The notes: generated by a model from the sequence alone, not told the origin. A DNA stretch of 64,000 nt from Capsicum annuum (GCF_002878395.1 NC_061114.1:162695927-162759926); one strand, 5' to 3'; shown: positions 1-12,178, numbered from the stretch's first letter. Made by a program: numbers and translations.

Positions 1-194
1 TTCTAACCTCCCTAAACATGTACTAACTCATAAACCAGCATCCCAGGGTCAGGAAGGCCAAAATAGAAATCTGTAAAGTGTTGGGGTCTTAAAAATGACT
101 AAGTCCTCAATACTTAGTGAAATTTTCAAGCCTTGGAGCCCTTTAGGCATGCGACTACAACTGAACCAAGCTTAGAATCTTATGGGGTATTATA
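1..194 (-). repeat. TE1 3' LTR, partial
   Basis: This is the U3 start of the LTR, cut by the window edge. It aligns base for base, with scattered substitutions, to 10150-10342. On the minus strand it begins TATAATACCCC, a decayed form of the TGTAATACCCC start, directly after the polypurine tract. Confidence 0.88.
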
Positions 195-210
195 ATATCT
201 CCCCCTTGGG
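195..210 (-). promoter_or_regulatory. TE1 polypurine tract
   Basis: The minus strand reads a purine run containing CAAGGGGGAGAT immediately before the 3' LTR. This is the plus-strand DNA priming site during reverse transcription. The same tract precedes the 3' LTRs of TE4, TE7 and TE8. Confidence 0.85.
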
Positions 211-407
211 GATATTTGTCCTCCAATGAGATTAGTTAGAATGAGAATACTATGGCAACTGAAATCATATACTGAACATGCATGACTTGGAAAAAGACTA
301 CGTAACTATGTCTGAAGCATGATACATAAACTGAACTGATTTTGTGGATACATGCAATTACATGAGAATGGTTACATAGCAGATATAGAGAATGGAATAG
401 AGTCAAT

Positions 408-890
408 CTAATTAAAATCATTACCTCCAGCTGAATCTAAAATTGTGAAGAAGAGATAAGGGTTCTTGGCTCGCATATCTGCCTCTACTTCCCAATTAGC
501 TCCCTCGACAAACTGATTCCACCATAGAACTTTAACCAAGGAAACTTTTTTATTCCTTAGCCTATAAATCTGGTGATAAAGGATCTCAATTGGGACTTCT
601 TCATAGGAAAGGATATCGTTAACTTCCACACTTTATAAAGGAACAACAAAAACTAAATAACCAATGCATTTCTTTAACAAAGAAACATAGAACACCGGAT
701 GTACTAATGCTAAATCTATAGGCAACTCAAGCTCATAAGCTACCTTCCCAAAATGGTTCAAGATTCTATATGGGCCAACATAGCAAGGAATGAACTTTCC
801 CTTTTTGCCAAATCTCTCTACTCCTTTTATAGGAAAAATCTTCAAAAAGTCCAAGTCTCTAACCTCAAGCTTAAGATCCCTTCTCCTCAC
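408..890 (-). pseudogene. TE1 integrase C-terminus and chromodomain, broken
   Basis: Two adjacent frames cover the end of pol. The first (890-633) has the GPY/F module: KGKFIPCYVGPYRI, then YELELP and HPVFYVSLLKKCIG. The second (629-408) holds the chromodomain: LSYEEVPIEIL, RLRNKKVSLVKVLW, then GANWEVEADM near the end. In chromoviruses this domain steers integration toward particular chromatin. A stop or frame change near 630 separates the two parts. The frame ends within about 200 bp of the polypurine tract, the expected distance. Confidence 0.87.
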
Positions 891-1921
891 GTCTGCATAA
901 GATTTTGATGGATTTGGGCTATCTTCAGCCTCTCTCGAATTAACTGAACTTTCTCCATCACCTCCAACACTGAATCTTTCCTTATCAAAGCAGCCTTACC
1001 TACTTTAAACTAACCAATAGGATATCTACATCTCCTTCTATAAAGAGCCTCAAATCAAAGCCATCTAAATACTGGAAAGATAATAATTTTTAAGCAAATT
1101 CAATAAAAGGTAAATGGTCATCCCAACTGCCTTTAATGTCAATAACACAGGCCTTCAACATGTCCTTTAAAGTTGAATGGTTCATTTTTCTTGACCATTT
1201 GTCTGAGGATGAAAAGCTATACTGAGATAAACTTGGGTACCAAGACCCTTCTGAAAAGCCTTCCAAAATTAAGAGGTAAACTGAGTACCCCTATCTTAAA
1301 TGATAGACAACTGGATCTCGTACAACTTCACCAACTCTTTAAGATAGAGTCTAGCATAGTCCTTGGTTGAATACAACGTATAAACTAGTAAGAAATAGGC
1401 TGAATTGGTCATCCTATCTTTAATGACCCAAATCGAATCATGCTGATGATGAATATGAGGCAACCCTATCACAAAATCCATGTTCACCACTTCTACTACT
1501 AAGTAGGGATGCTAAACTCCTACAACATACTACTAGGCCTTTGGTGTTCAACTTTGACTAGCTAATAATTTGAACACTTAGCCACAAACTTTCCAATGTC
1601 CTTCTTCATACCATTCCACCAATAGATTTCTGGTAAATCATGGTATATCTTAGTGGCTCCTGGATAAATAGAGCACCACGCACCATGCACTTTTTCTAAA
1701 ATTCACTATCTCAAACCATCAACACACGGAATACATAACCTACCATGACAACGAAGTACACCATCTCTACCTTGGTAGAAAACCTCCACCTTCAAATCTC
1801 TAACTGCCTCCTGCAACTTAACCAAAATGGGATCCTTATCTTGTTTTTCTTTCACTTTGGTAATCGATGAAGATTCTGAACCATTTTGAACCCATATACT
1901 ACCTTCAGCCAAATCAACCAA
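891..1921 (-). pseudogene. TE1 integrase zinc-binding and core domains, broken
   Basis: The frame at 1490-1296 encodes MDFVIGLP, the strand carrying the first catalytic Asp, then DSIWVIKDRMT and the DYARLYLKELVKL helix. Just downstream the SDRGT block survives as D-R-G-T after a stop (near 1285). The frame at 1921-1706 is the RNase H-integrase linker, with GVLRCHGRLCIPCVDGLR. Between them (about 1560-1700) the HHCC region is present but frameshifted. The domain would insert element cDNA into the chromosome. It is not continuous in any frame. Confidence 0.82.
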
Positions 1922-2560
1922 CCGAACACCTAATCTAGCAAGCTGATGAACCTCTCAGACTAACTTCTTCTTGTATCCCTCAACAAGAGCAACACTACCC
2001 ATAGACAACCTAATAAGGGCATCTACCACTACATTGGCCTTGCCCAGATGATACAACACACTCATATAAATAATTATTTAACAACTCTATCCACCTTTTC
2101 TGATAAAGATTCAGATCTTTATTCGTTAACACATACTATAAACTTTTGTGATTAGTGAATACATCAACATGAACCCCATAGAGATAATGTCTCAAATTTT
2201 AAAGGAAAAAACAACAGCTGCCAACTCAAGATTATGGGTAGGATAATTATTTTCATGGGGTTTAAGCTTCCTTGAGGCATAGGCTATGACCTTACCTCTC
2301 TATATCAACACACAACCAAGAATGACTCCAGAAGCATCACAATAAACTACAAACCCATTTGAACCATCTGCTAAAGTCACGACTATGGCAAAAGTGAGTC
2401 GAGTCTTCAACTCTTGGAAACTCTTCTCGCATGAATCTGACCACTAAAAATTGACCTTATTTTGAGTTAATCGAGAAATAGGGAAAACAATATAAGAAAA
2501 ACCTTCAACAAACCGCCTGTAATAGCCATCCAAACCAAAAAAACTCATAACATCTGATGC
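1922..2560 (-). pseudogene. TE1 RNase H, broken
   Basis: The minus strand near 2390-2040 reads [21 protein letters not shown] and then NLELAAVVF, which are the D and E blocks of the plant Ty3 RNase H. Later blocks (TDHK, VADALSR) are reached only by changing frame. Stops interrupt it several times. The domain would degrade the RNA strand of the hybrid during reverse transcription. Confidence 0.78.
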
Positions 2561-3300
2561 AAAGATAGGTCTAGTCCAGTTTCTCACTACTTTGGTCCTT
2601 TGAGAGTCAACTCAGATGGCATCACTGGAAACTAAATGGACAAGGAAAGCTACCAATCTTAGCCAAAATTTGGACTTACTGAACTTAACAAATAACTGAT
2701 GATCTCTAAGGGTATGTAACATGACTCTTAGATGATTTGCATGATCATTCTCATTAGGGAAATAGACAAGGATATCATCAATGAAGACTATGATGAACAT
2801 GTCCAAGTACTGGTTAAAAACCCTATTTATCAAGTCTAAGAAATCTTCAGGGGAATTTGTTAGTCTGAAGGATATAACCATAAATTCAAAGTGACCACAT
2901 CCAGTTTTGAAATCTATCTTCAGAATGTCATATTATCTGACTCTAAACTGATAATAGCCGGATCTGAGGTCTATTTTAGAGAAATAAATGGCACCCTAAA
3001 GTTGGTTGAATAAGTCATCAATTCTATGTAGTGGATACTTATTCTTGATTGTGACTTTATTCAACTAACGATAGTCGATGTACATTATGAGAGAACCATC
3101 TTTCTTATGCATGAATAGAGTTAGAGCGCCCCATAGAGAAATACTAGGCTTGATGAAACCCTTATATAAGAGATCTTTTAACTATTTTTTCAATTCCTTA
3201 AGCTTAGTTAGTGCCATTTTATAAGGCAGAATAGAGATAGGTTGGGTGTGTAGAAGAAGATCTATTCTGAAGTCGATTTCCCTTTTGGGAGAAACTCTAA
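2561..3300 (-). pseudogene. TE1 reverse transcriptase, broken
   Basis: Blocks run in order on the minus strand: KDGSLIMYIDYR near 3100, [22 protein letters not shown] near 2960, GHFEFMVIS, then LINRVFNQYLDMF and FIDDILVY near 2790. FIDDILVY carries the paired catalytic Asp residues and both are intact. Stops interrupt the frame at YRxLNK and in QLxGA, so the protein is not made whole. The blocks are colinear with an ordinary Ty3 RT. Confidence 0.86.
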
Positions 3301-3950
3301 GAAGATCTTCAGGAAACACAAGTAGTAATTCATTTACTACTGGAACTAACTCAAGACTTGGAGTTTTAGAACTAGAGTCCTTGACTCAGATAAAATGGTA
3401 AATACACCCCTTGAATATCATATTTCTTGCTCTAAGATAGGAAACAAACTGACCTTTAGGCACTGAAGTACTACCTCTCTATTTAATAATTGATTCATTA
3501 GGAAAGTAAAATTGAATGGCTCTATTTCTATAGTAAACTAAGGCATAGCATAAGTGGAGCCAATCCATACCGAGAATGACATCAAAATCAACCGTCTCTA
3601 ACTCCATAAGATCAACTAAAGTGAATTTCCTAGATACTATGACTGTACCATTTCTATATACCATCTGGCTATAATAGATTTAACCACTAGGTAGACACTG
3701 AGAAAGGATCTGCTAATATTTTGAGACTAACACCGATGTTGACATCTATATAAAAAGTCACCAAAGAAAGTGAAGCTCCTAGGTCTAATAAAACATAAAT
3801 ATGAAGGTAAAAGACCTGTAACATACCTATAACCATATCAAGAGAACTTTTCTGGTCATACCGAGTCTAGAAAGCATACAATCAATTCTAGTGCAGCCCA
3901 CTGGTTGCACTGGAAGTGGTACCTTACTGAGGCGGGCGATCGGCTAGTGC
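3301..3950 (-). pseudogene. TE1 aspartic protease and protease-RT linker, broken
   Basis: The frame at 3664-3479 gives VIVSRKFTLVDLMELE and DFDVILGMDWL, the second half of the Ty3 retropepsin-like fold, followed by YRNRAIQF. The active-site segment lies upstream near 3800 and is degraded. The stretch 3300-3450 is the linker toward RT and holds the [14 protein letters not shown] start. The protease would cut the gag-pol polyprotein. Confidence 0.78.
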
Positions 3951-5014
3951 CAAAGATTGATTGTGTTGTCCCTCTGACTGGAAATCCCTGAACCTATGGC
4001 CTGGCTTGCTATATTCAAAACATAAATCACTACCAGATTTACACTCACCATAGTGATTTCAATGATATTTCCTCTGAGCGGATTTGTACGACCACTATTT
4101 ACTCTACCCTAAAATTAGAGCCTGGCGTCGTATCTTGACTGTCTTGTCTAAACTTAGGCACTGGCGCACTAGCTGAAGATGAAGCTGGGGCTAAAAATTT
4201 CTGATAGAACTAAGAACGGTTACTGTCTTCTGACCTTGGCTGAGAAAAGTTGAAACTACCCGTTCTGGATTTCTTATTCTTTCTTCCCTTCTCCTTACAT
4301 TTCTCCTCCTTAATCTTTTGAGCATACACCTTAAGTCTAGATATGTATATCTCTTTAATCAACATGGAGGTCCTACACTCCTTGACTATACTATTAGATA
4401 CATTAGACACAAACTTACTCATCTTGGACCTATAATCAACCACCATAATCAAAGAAAACCTTGCCACCTAAGTAAACTTGAGTGAGTACTCCTTCATGCT
4501 CATACTATCCTGCTTCAAGTTGATGAACTCCGAAACCTTAACTTCTATCAAATCTAGGGGAAAAACCTATCTAAGAAAGCCGTGGTAAACTCCTCCCACT
4601 TTATAGGACCTACCGCAATACCTCGGTCCTCCTTCCACTACTTAACCCAATATGAGGTACACCCTGCAACTGATATACGGCCAACTCTACACTATCACTC
4701 AAATTTTCACCCATGATATTGTCACTTTCTTCACTATGTCCAGAAACTCTTATGGATCCTCCTCAGATTTAGATCTATAAAGTAGAGAGAGATTCATTCT
4801 AGTAAAATCCTAAATTCAAACTGCAGCTGTATTTGCCACTAGGTTGGCTAGGGTAACAACTTACTCATTGTTGTGAGAAGATACAAAATGGTCTAAGGCT
4901 ATGAAAGAAACCTTAAATTCGATATGAGAGACATACTTAATGAGGTATCTTCCTGAACAAGTGGTGGGGTGGGCTTATCCCCATTTTTCTTCTATTATTT
5001 CTTCTGGAAGGCAT
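3951..5014 (-). pseudogene. TE1 gag with CCHC knuckle, broken
   Basis: The start chosen is the ATG at 5014-5012, giving MPSRRNNRRK, the basic N-terminus seen at the same place in TE4 and TE6. The capsid core follows in several frames. The frame at 4467-4210 encodes the C-terminal part (FVSNVSNSIVKECRTSMLIKE). A CCHC knuckle region lies at about 4070-3990 (GECKSGSDLCF, then GHRF), with some cysteines lost. Gag would form the virus-like particle and bind element RNA. No frame stays open throughout. Confidence 0.8.
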
Positions 5015-5136
5015 TGTCTTTAAACACAATGAAGGATAAGTTAGAAAGAGGAATTAAACATAGCTCATGCTTTTTCAAATGACATGAATATTAAAAGAAG
5101 GGAGACTTTTCTCAAATGTCTCGTAGCCTTTTGCCT

Positions 5137-5162
5137 ATAAGTGTGGCAAGTTTCACACCCAT
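5137..5162 (-). promoter_or_regulatory. TE1 leader hairpin
   Basis: On the minus strand ATGGGTGTG, an 8-nt loop (AAACTTGC) and CACACTTAT form a 9-bp stem in RNA, counting two G-U pairs. It lies about 57 nt downstream of the primer site. The same structure recurs in TE2, TE3 (both copies), TE4, TE6 and TE8. A role in RNA packaging or dimerisation is inference. Confidence 0.65.
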
Positions 5163-5218
5163 GCACAAGAATGTATTCAATATGGCTTTCAGATACCTTA
5201 GGACACCTTAAAACCTTA

Positions 5219-5232
5219 GGCTCTCATACCAA
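5219..5232 (-). promoter_or_regulatory. TE1 primer binding site (tRNA-iMet type)
   Basis: The minus strand reads TTGGTATGAGAGCC, one base off the usual initiator-Met site TTGGTATCAGAGCC, four bases from the LTR end at 5237. This fixes the internal edge of the 5' LTR. Confidence 0.87.
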
Positions 5233-5249
5233 GTTTTGTCATGACCCAA

Positions 5250-8091
5250 TGTCATGCCTCAAATCCTATTGGGGCAGATAGGTACCCGTAGCCGTGAAGG
5301 CCCAAGAGAACCAATCCATGACCTTGTACTCCTCATGCATGTAACTATAATAACCAAAGGATATATAATGCATTGGTGAGAAATAAATGATATAACCAAA
5401 ACTATATATATACCAGACTTGGCCGTTGGGTCCATAACATCTAAAAGATAAGACACTATCATGCTTAACTTTACATTGGTCTACAAAGCCTTTAAAAGAT
5501 ACATAGACATTTGGTTAAGTTTGGGACAAACCCCTGCCTTACTCTTGACTACTGTACAATACCAAAATATATAAAATAGACTCAAAAAGGCCTAAATCAA
5601 TCTGGAGCTCACCAATAGCTACTGGATATCCTGTGCTCCTATTGAGAAGGTGTATTTTCCAAAGTATCTTTGCCTATAGCATGAAATACAGGTCCACCAT
5701 AAGGGGCATCAGTACGAAAGTATATACTGAATATGTAAGGCTAAAAGTAACCACACATGATATATGAGCTCAACCAAAATCAGATATAAGTGTACAAATA
5801 GTTCCAGTAGACCACCTTTATATATACTTGTAGGGTTAGGTACATTACATTTCTTTCTTCATTTTACCATTCTTACTTCATAATCTTTGAAGTCATATGA
5901 TACAAATGACCATCTGATCAGTGGTAAATAGACAAATTGGGATTGGTCCATGCTAGGCTTACACCCCTAAGCTGCCACCCATATATAAACATTGGGATCG
6001 ACCCATGCTAGGATTATGACCCTAAGCTACCACCCACATTTAAATTATCAAGATCGGCCCATTCTAGGATTATGCCCCTAAGCTGCCACTCATTTACAGA
6101 TTTACATTACTTAATTTATTAGCCTTTGAGATTGTTACTTTGGTTGTCATTTATGGTACCTTGAAATAATAATCTACCAATAAGAGACATGTAAATGGAC
6201 ACCTAATGCAACAACAATAAGGTAGGGAGGTATTGGCACATAAATAAAGTGTTTAGGAGATGAAAATAAGACATAATACTTATTTGAGTAAATGGAGAAC
6301 TCCTAAAATTTTCTAGTGAAAATAGACATGCAGGCTTAATAAATGGAATGTATTGAGGTGTTTTACCACGTTAGAGAGTGGGAACAAGGTCATTGGCTAC
6401 ATGGGATATAATACACTACTATTATGTATCACTTGTTATAGGATAACCTTAGGAGCTTACTTGATGGACCAAATGTTCGATTTCATGCCAAAGAGTGCAA
6501 AATAGAGTACGCCTTACATACATAGTCATACAACTCCAATACTAACCCAACTTGACTTCCCTCCTTTTGAATTACTTCTAAAATAAAATATAAGGTAAAC
6601 TAATATTAGCAACCAACCAACACATTTGAGCTATTTAACTTCACCAAAATAGTGGCCGGTAAGTAAGCTCTTAATTTATCAATCAAGGGTGTTATATTAA
6701 CCCTTTTCTTCTCCAATTACATCCATATACCCTACATGTTCTTATAAGATTCACCAAAACCACCTTGGCCTCATTGCACCCACCAAATAATATGCAAAAC
6801 AGATTGGGCAGTAAACATATACAATAATTAGTTCAGTGGTATACCGCCACACCCTTTTTCTATATTTTAATTCAAACTATTCACACCTTTCTCCAATATC
6901 AACCTGGAAGCCCATAACATATACATACAAAACAGTCCACAAAATAGCCCCAAATCCCTTTTATTGTAGAAACCAATTATTGAACTCATCACCTCTTGAG
7001 TTTTCAATAACAACATATCCATAATTCTTTCTCAAATTTATATATAAGGAGAAAAAAATGGAGAAGTCACCTTACCTCAATTCTGTAACTTATTCTTTTA
7101 ATTTGAACTCCTTAAGAACTTCAATTTCACTTTACTTCACACTTTAAACCAAAGAAGAAAAGAGATCTCTTAATAACAAAGAAAAAATGAGCAGTTAGCT
7201 TACTTTATATTCTACCATGGACTTAAAATTAATTATAAATAGCATATTTTCCTAATCTTCTATGGGTGAGTTATGCTAAACCTTAAGTGTTATCACTTAC
7301 ATTGACCTGCAAAGGTTGGGGTTTCTCCAAGAACCCTAAAAGGAAATATAGGGTTGCTCCTAGTTGCTTAAAAGAAAGTAGTGAGAATTTGTGAAGTATA
7401 ACCTTTTTTGTGACTTAAGAATGAGGGAAAATGACCAGCAACTTGGACTTATAAAGTCCCTATTTTTTGATATCCATTTACCTGCATTTTGGACCTCAAA
7501 TTTGGTCAAATTAGTCCAAGTAGGGGATGCACCTACTTAAAGAGATTAAGCTGCTCAAAAGGGTCAAAGTAGGTGGTGCACCTACTTTCTTAATTTCTTA
7601 GTTGGGCTCAATTACATTTGGACCTTGGCAGATTTGTGTACTGGGCTATTTCTCCATTTTTCTTCCTCTTTAATTCAATTTAGGACCAAATGAGTACATT
7701 AGTATAGGCCCAAATCTGATCCATAGCCATGGTTCTATTACCTTGGTCCAAATAGCTTAAGTAGGCGACTCACCTACTAGATGAACTAAGTCAAGCAAGC
7801 ACCTCAATATTTTATTCCATTTCCAGTTCGTAATCCCTTTAATCTAACTTACAACTTGTACATATTTGGTCACTTTTAAGCTTTAGATTAAAATATCGGC
7901 TTATGATTCCAAGTTAAATAGTTGTATCAATGTTAGCTTGGCCGCATCACCTTAAAATGTATGGTCAGAATCTAGCATTCCATCTACACTATTAATACTC
8001 GCATAATAAATCTCATCCGTTACCTATACCATAAGTCTATACCAAGTTACATATAAACAAAAAAATTACATGCAACATACGAGGTGTTACA
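5250..8091 (-). mobile_element. Solo LTR of a different family
   Basis: The 2842-bp block begins TGTCATGCCTC and ends GAGGTGTTACA in plus orientation. It is flanked by CCCAA (5245-5249) and CCGAG (8092-8096), a decayed 5-bp target duplication. Removing it joins TGTCATGACC to GAGGCTAACC, which matches the start of the related TE7 LTRs. No gag-pol, primer site or polypurine tract lies inside, so it is a solo LTR left by LTR-LTR recombination. Minus orientation is inferred from the TGTAACACC start on that strand. Confidence 0.75.
5936..6100. repeat. 55-bp tandem repeat, three copies, in the solo LTR
   Basis: Three consecutive units starting near 5936, 5991 and 6046 each contain a CATGCTAGG-like block followed by CCCCTAAGCTGCCACC or a close variant. 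The copies differ at several positions. Confidence 0.8.
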
Positions 8092-10342
8092 CCGAGGCTA
8101 ACCCCTAGTTGCAACAACAATGCTTATGGCAATAAGTGACTATAAGCTAACCCATGAGCTGGTACCTAATGTGAGCACTAAGTAAAATAGTAGTAAAACA
8201 ACACGCATGAAAGATAAACTGATAAAATACTATAAATCCAAATACTGAAATACATAAAATGACATGTCTGAAATATCTTATAAATACTGAAAAAAACTGA
8301 CTGACTGTCTAAATGATTATTTGAAAGCCTCTAAATCTCATGAAGAGTTGATGGTACAAACCCCCAACTAACTTTTACTGACTGAAAAAAAGGGAATACT
8401 GAAATAAATAAGAAAAACATATCATGTCCTTGATGAATGAGGACTTACCACTACTGCTACTGGGAAATACTGAGCTATCTAAGAACAGTCGGGAAACTGA
8501 GCATCCAAACCTTTGATATAAGATAACATAGTGCAAATAAAAGTATGCGGTCAGTACTTTGAATGTACTGGTATGTAAGACAAGGACTAATTGAAAAGCA
8601 TAAGATAACAAAACATGAATGCACGCACATGTAAAGTCTGAGAATGCAAGACCAAGCATAATCATGAACTGAAGTATTCTGTATAACTAAATGACTAATA
8701 TCTGAATAACTAAATACTAATTTCTAAATAACTGATATCTATATACTTGGTAATACACACCTAAACTGACTACACTGAATACTGACTGAGACTGTAGGAG
8801 GTATCATATAATTAACATGCCCAAATTTTAGCTAATTGGGGCCCAATCTATAACCCCAGTTAGAAGGGTGTCGGTACCGTGCCACAGGTACTAATATTGG
8901 CTATATGGATCCACTAAACTGGTATCCCAAAAGACTAAGGAGTCATCCTCTACTAGCAGGTGATCTCATGAGATATGTGTCAACCCTCAACCGGCAGAAA
9001 GACATCTCAAACCTACGCTGGCTACATAGTTCTGGAACTCAGGGACTGCTACTAAAGGTCACACCTTTTACTGGTTGGTGATCCCCCATCCCTGGGTTCG
9101 CTCGGTGCTAAATCCTACTCCCAACTGAACTGACACTAGTACTAAACTAAACTAGTTTCAACTGAACATTTATTTTTGATAGTGCTCATCAAGATCATAA
9201 ATATTTTAGTATAACTATACTATTCATAGATTAACTGGCTTATTTTGAAATCATGTAAAGCACATAGGTATTGAGTGTTCATAACCCGCCAACATTGAAT
9301 GAACATAAAATACAATTTCAAAGCTTGAAAATTGTAATATAGAATCATGTTTCAAAGGCCTAAAGCATAAATATTTCCCCAAACAAGTGAGAAGCATGCA
9401 CTTGAACATGGGAATGTATTAAACATGAGAAAAAACATGATTACATAGCTAAATTCATAATTTTATATTGTAACAAGAAATTCTCTTGAATATGAAATGG
9501 GAAAATAAAATTCAAAGCATGAAACAAACCAACTTTTCATGGGATCATACGTGGACATGAGTTGAGTTCAAATTACTAAGGAAAAACATGAATTATCCAT
9601 CTTGAACATATAAAACTCCCTAATAAAACAAGAACCCATGCTTTAATCAAAGAGAAAGTTTTTAGCATCAATGGGTGAAAGAGACCCATTGATGAATACC
9701 GCATATACCTCAATAATTAGGTTCTTGAAGATTTCTTGAACTTAGGAGTTTGAACTCTAGGATTCTTGGGGAAAAAGATCTTGGATTTTGTTATTGGGAA
9801 GGAGGAGGGTTTCTTGAGAGTAATTTTAAGAGAAAGGGGCAAATATGCCCCTATGGATGCCCCCAATCATGTAATGGACGATTTAGGTTGAGGGAAAGGA
9901 CTCAATTTCCCCTTAATTTCATTAATCAAGGAGCTGAATGTATGGCACCAATGCACTGCATCCCTTGCTCTGAGGAAGAGAGCAACATGCCGCATCACTT
10001 TCTCCAAGGGTGAGAGCAACGCACCACAGACCCAGTCACCATGGGAGCAACCAGTGCATTGTGGGCTTATCGTGAGGGATCACTATTTCAGCTATCCAAA
10101 CATACCTCGAACCCCTCCTAAAAATCCTAAAACTCTCTTGAGACAGAGTGCTAACCTCCTTAAATATGTACCAACTCATAAACCAATATCCCAGGTTTGG
10201 AAAGGCCAAAACAAAAATTCATAAAGTTTAGGGGTCTTAAAAATGACGAAGTCCTCAATACTTAGTGAGATTTTTAAGCCTTGGGCTCTTTTAGGCATTC
10301 AACTACAACTGAACCGAACTTAGAATCTTATAGGGAATTATA

Positions 10343-11263
10343 GTTAAATGCCTTAATATAAGAATCTTGGGTTAATGGTTGGAATTATGTGCAAACTATT
10401 TTAAATTGGTCTTAAATAAAATTTTGTAGCTCATCATGAAGGTGTAGTCCTGGGGGGACTAACATTGGAAACCACATTTTCTAATGTAGGGGTCTATATA
10501 TCCGCGTGCTTGATTTATACATTATATTTTGAAATAGATAAAGCCTTGTTATGTTTATCCCTTTCTTTGAATTCCTTGGTTCGTGCAGTTAATACATATT
10601 GGGGCCTTTTAGCAAGGGGAGCTGAACCTATATAGCTCATGGGTGCCTTTAGGATGGAGTGAGCTATATAGTTTATGTTAATGGTTTAAACTTGTATATT
10701 CATAATCCTTGTCCCTATCTTGATATCCTATATATGTATCTATAACTATTGTGCATATGGTTTTGACTGGTGTTTGACATTGACATTATTTTATCACTTT
10801 TCCTAAGTTACATGCTAGTGCTTATCCCACTGACCGTCCCTGGATGCTACATAATTTCATGATGTAAGGTTCAAAGAGTTTTTCTATTGCTCCTGTATAG
10901 AGTTAGGTAGTTGAGTACTACTGTGGATTTGCTATGAAGTAGTGAGCTTCCATCTTTCAGAAGGCATGGTCATTTTACTAGTTCATTACTATTATAGTAT
11001 TTTGGACTTCCTTTTTGGTCATAGCCAGGGGAATGTCCCTAGTCAGTTGTTATTCTGATTTTAAAGGCTTTTGTGGACAAGTATGGGTTGGATTTTTTTT
11101 TTCTCTTAGAACTTTCATTTGACATATTTATCTTTTATTACTATCTTTATTATCTTCCTCTTTATTATTACTGTGCTCTCAAGTCTAGGCTAAGGGGGTG
11201 GTCTCCGATCCATAGTGTGCTTGAGATAGTCGTCACAGCTAGGCCCTGGTTTGGGTAGTGACA
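10343..11263 (+). repeat. TE2 5' LTR, right-hand part
   Basis: The 921 bp end in TAGTGACA three bases before a good primer site. The left part was displaced by insertion of TE1. It shares weak similarity with the right part of the TE3 LTR (for example the AAGTAGTGAGCTTCC region near 10940), so the two families are related. Confidence 0.75.
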
Positions 11264-11266
11264 AGC

Positions 11267-11280
11267 TTGGTATCAGAGCA
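11267..11280 (+). promoter_or_regulatory. TE2 primer binding site
   Basis: TTGGTATCAGAGCA matches the initiator-Met tRNA primer site of plant gypsy elements and follows the LTR end by three bases. Confidence 0.9.
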
Positions 11281-11331
11281 CAATTTAAGATCTTTGGGTG
11301 TCCATAAAGCTGTGTCGAGTAGAGTTCTTTT

Positions 11332-11357
11332 ATGGGTGTGTAGTAGACCACACTTAT
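11332..11357 (+). promoter_or_regulatory. TE2 leader hairpin
   Basis: ATGGGTGTG, loop TAGTAGAC, then CACACTTAT form a 9-bp stem in RNA with two G-U pairs. It lies 51 nt after the primer site, the same place as in the other elements. Confidence 0.65.
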
Positions 11358-11473
11358 AAAAGGGAGGCTACAAGTCATTTAGGAATGTTTTCCTTTCTTG
11401 TGTTCTATTTTAGGCTGTAAGTCTAGTTGTCTTGAAACTTCTCAAACTTCTAGCTTACTTATATTTCGGATCA

Positions 11474-12178
11474 TGCCTTCCTGAATATCTGACATTCATA
11501 GAAACTCTGCTAGACCCTTTGTCCTACTTGAGAAAAATATAAAGAGAACTTGCCCTATTTATAGGGTGTAGACCCTGTCTAAGGTCCCTATTCGTAATTA
11601 TACTAATCTATGTGGAGTTTTATCGATCCTTACTAGTCTTCTTCAGGCTTCCTAGAATAATAATACTCATGACTAGATGCCATAGGGAGATATTTCTAAT
11701 GCGGAGTTCCGTCAGTCTATTCATATGCTTACTTAGTTGGTGTCCTCACAGTCTCATCAATCTGATTGTGTTGGTTCTATTGCTCATTCATCTAAGGTTA
11801 CTCAAGTTGGCCAAATTTTAAGGTTGAATCCCCGAACCATTACAGGTTCTAAGGTTGAGGAGGATTCTCAGGGGTTTATTGATGAGATGGAGAAGATTTT
11901 TAGGGTGATGCATGATACTAATTCTGAGGGTGTAGAGTTTTCTACTTATTAATTAAAAGATAAAGTTTATCAATTTTATAAGGAATAGGAAGTAGTGAGG
12001 GTTGATGATGCTGAATAGGCAGTGTGGGATGAGTTTTTGGGTGCCTTCTTGACCCTTCTTTCCTAAAGAGTTGAGAGAAGCGAAGGCACAAGAGTTTGTG
12101 AACTTAAAGTAGGGGGAAAAAGTATGAAGGAGTATGCTATGAAATATTAGTAGTTGTTCTGCTATGCTCCGGAGTTAG
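11474..12178 (+). pseudogene. TE2 gag, 5' part, broken and interrupted
   Basis: The ATG at 11474 follows the leader by the usual distance. The retrotransposon capsid domain is clear from about 11737: LNPRTITGSKVEEDSQGFIDEM, then KIFRVMHD. It continues across stops to AVWDEFLGAF and, after a frameshift, FFPKELREAKAQEFVNLK. The last recognisable residues are YAPEL before the TE3 LTR begins at 12179. At least four stops and one frameshift are visible. Gag would form the particle shell. The C-terminal half and the knuckle are not found elsewhere in the window. Confidence 0.82.

Larger units (their letters stand above)
1..10342 (-). mobile_element. TE1: Tekay/Del-type Ty3/gypsy retrotransposon
   Basis: Read on the minus strand, the order is 5' LTR (10342 to 8092, resuming at 5249-5237), primer site, gag, protease, RT, RNase H, integrase, chromodomain, polypurine tract, 3' LTR (194 to the window edge). 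That order and the C-terminal chromodomain place it among chromoviruses. The sequence at 1-194 matches 10150-10342, so these are the two LTRs of one element. A solo LTR (5250-8091) has inserted 13 bp into the 5' LTR. Every frame carries stops and frameshifts, so it cannot move by itself. The outer 3' end lies outside the window, so the target duplication of TE1 cannot be checked. Confidence 0.88.
5237..10342 (-). repeat. TE1 5' LTR, split by a solo LTR
   Basis: The LTR consists of 5237-5249 plus 8092-10342, about 2.26 kb when the insert is ignored. Termini in plus orientation are TGTCATGACC... and ...GGGAATTATA. The right end matches 1-194. The left part resembles the left ends of the TE7 LTRs (GAGGCTAACCCCTAG against GAGGCTGCCCCCTAG), which shows the families are related. 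Like the LTRs of TE4, TE6 and TE7 it carries short repeats of a TCAACCCTC...GGCAGGAAG kind, here near 8940-9080. A frame of 87 codons at 9750-10013 lies inside the LTR and has no recognisable domain. Confidence 0.83.

Noticed and set aside
8375..8665. A 96-codon minus-strand frame
   Set aside because: It lies in LTR sequence, has no domain, and homologous stretches of related LTRs do not keep it open as far as I can follow.
9750..10013. An 87-codon frame with several Cys residues that could suggest a small secreted peptide
   Set aside because: It lies wholly inside the TE1 5' LTR, has no signal peptide or known domain, and the other TE1 LTR does not reach this part for comparison. Chance is the simplest reading.
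5237..10342. A single 5.1-kb LTR for TE1
   Set aside because: The internal TGTCATGCC...GTGTTACA block with CCCAA/CCGAG flanks, and the match of the remainder to TE7 LTR ends, fit an inserted solo LTR better.
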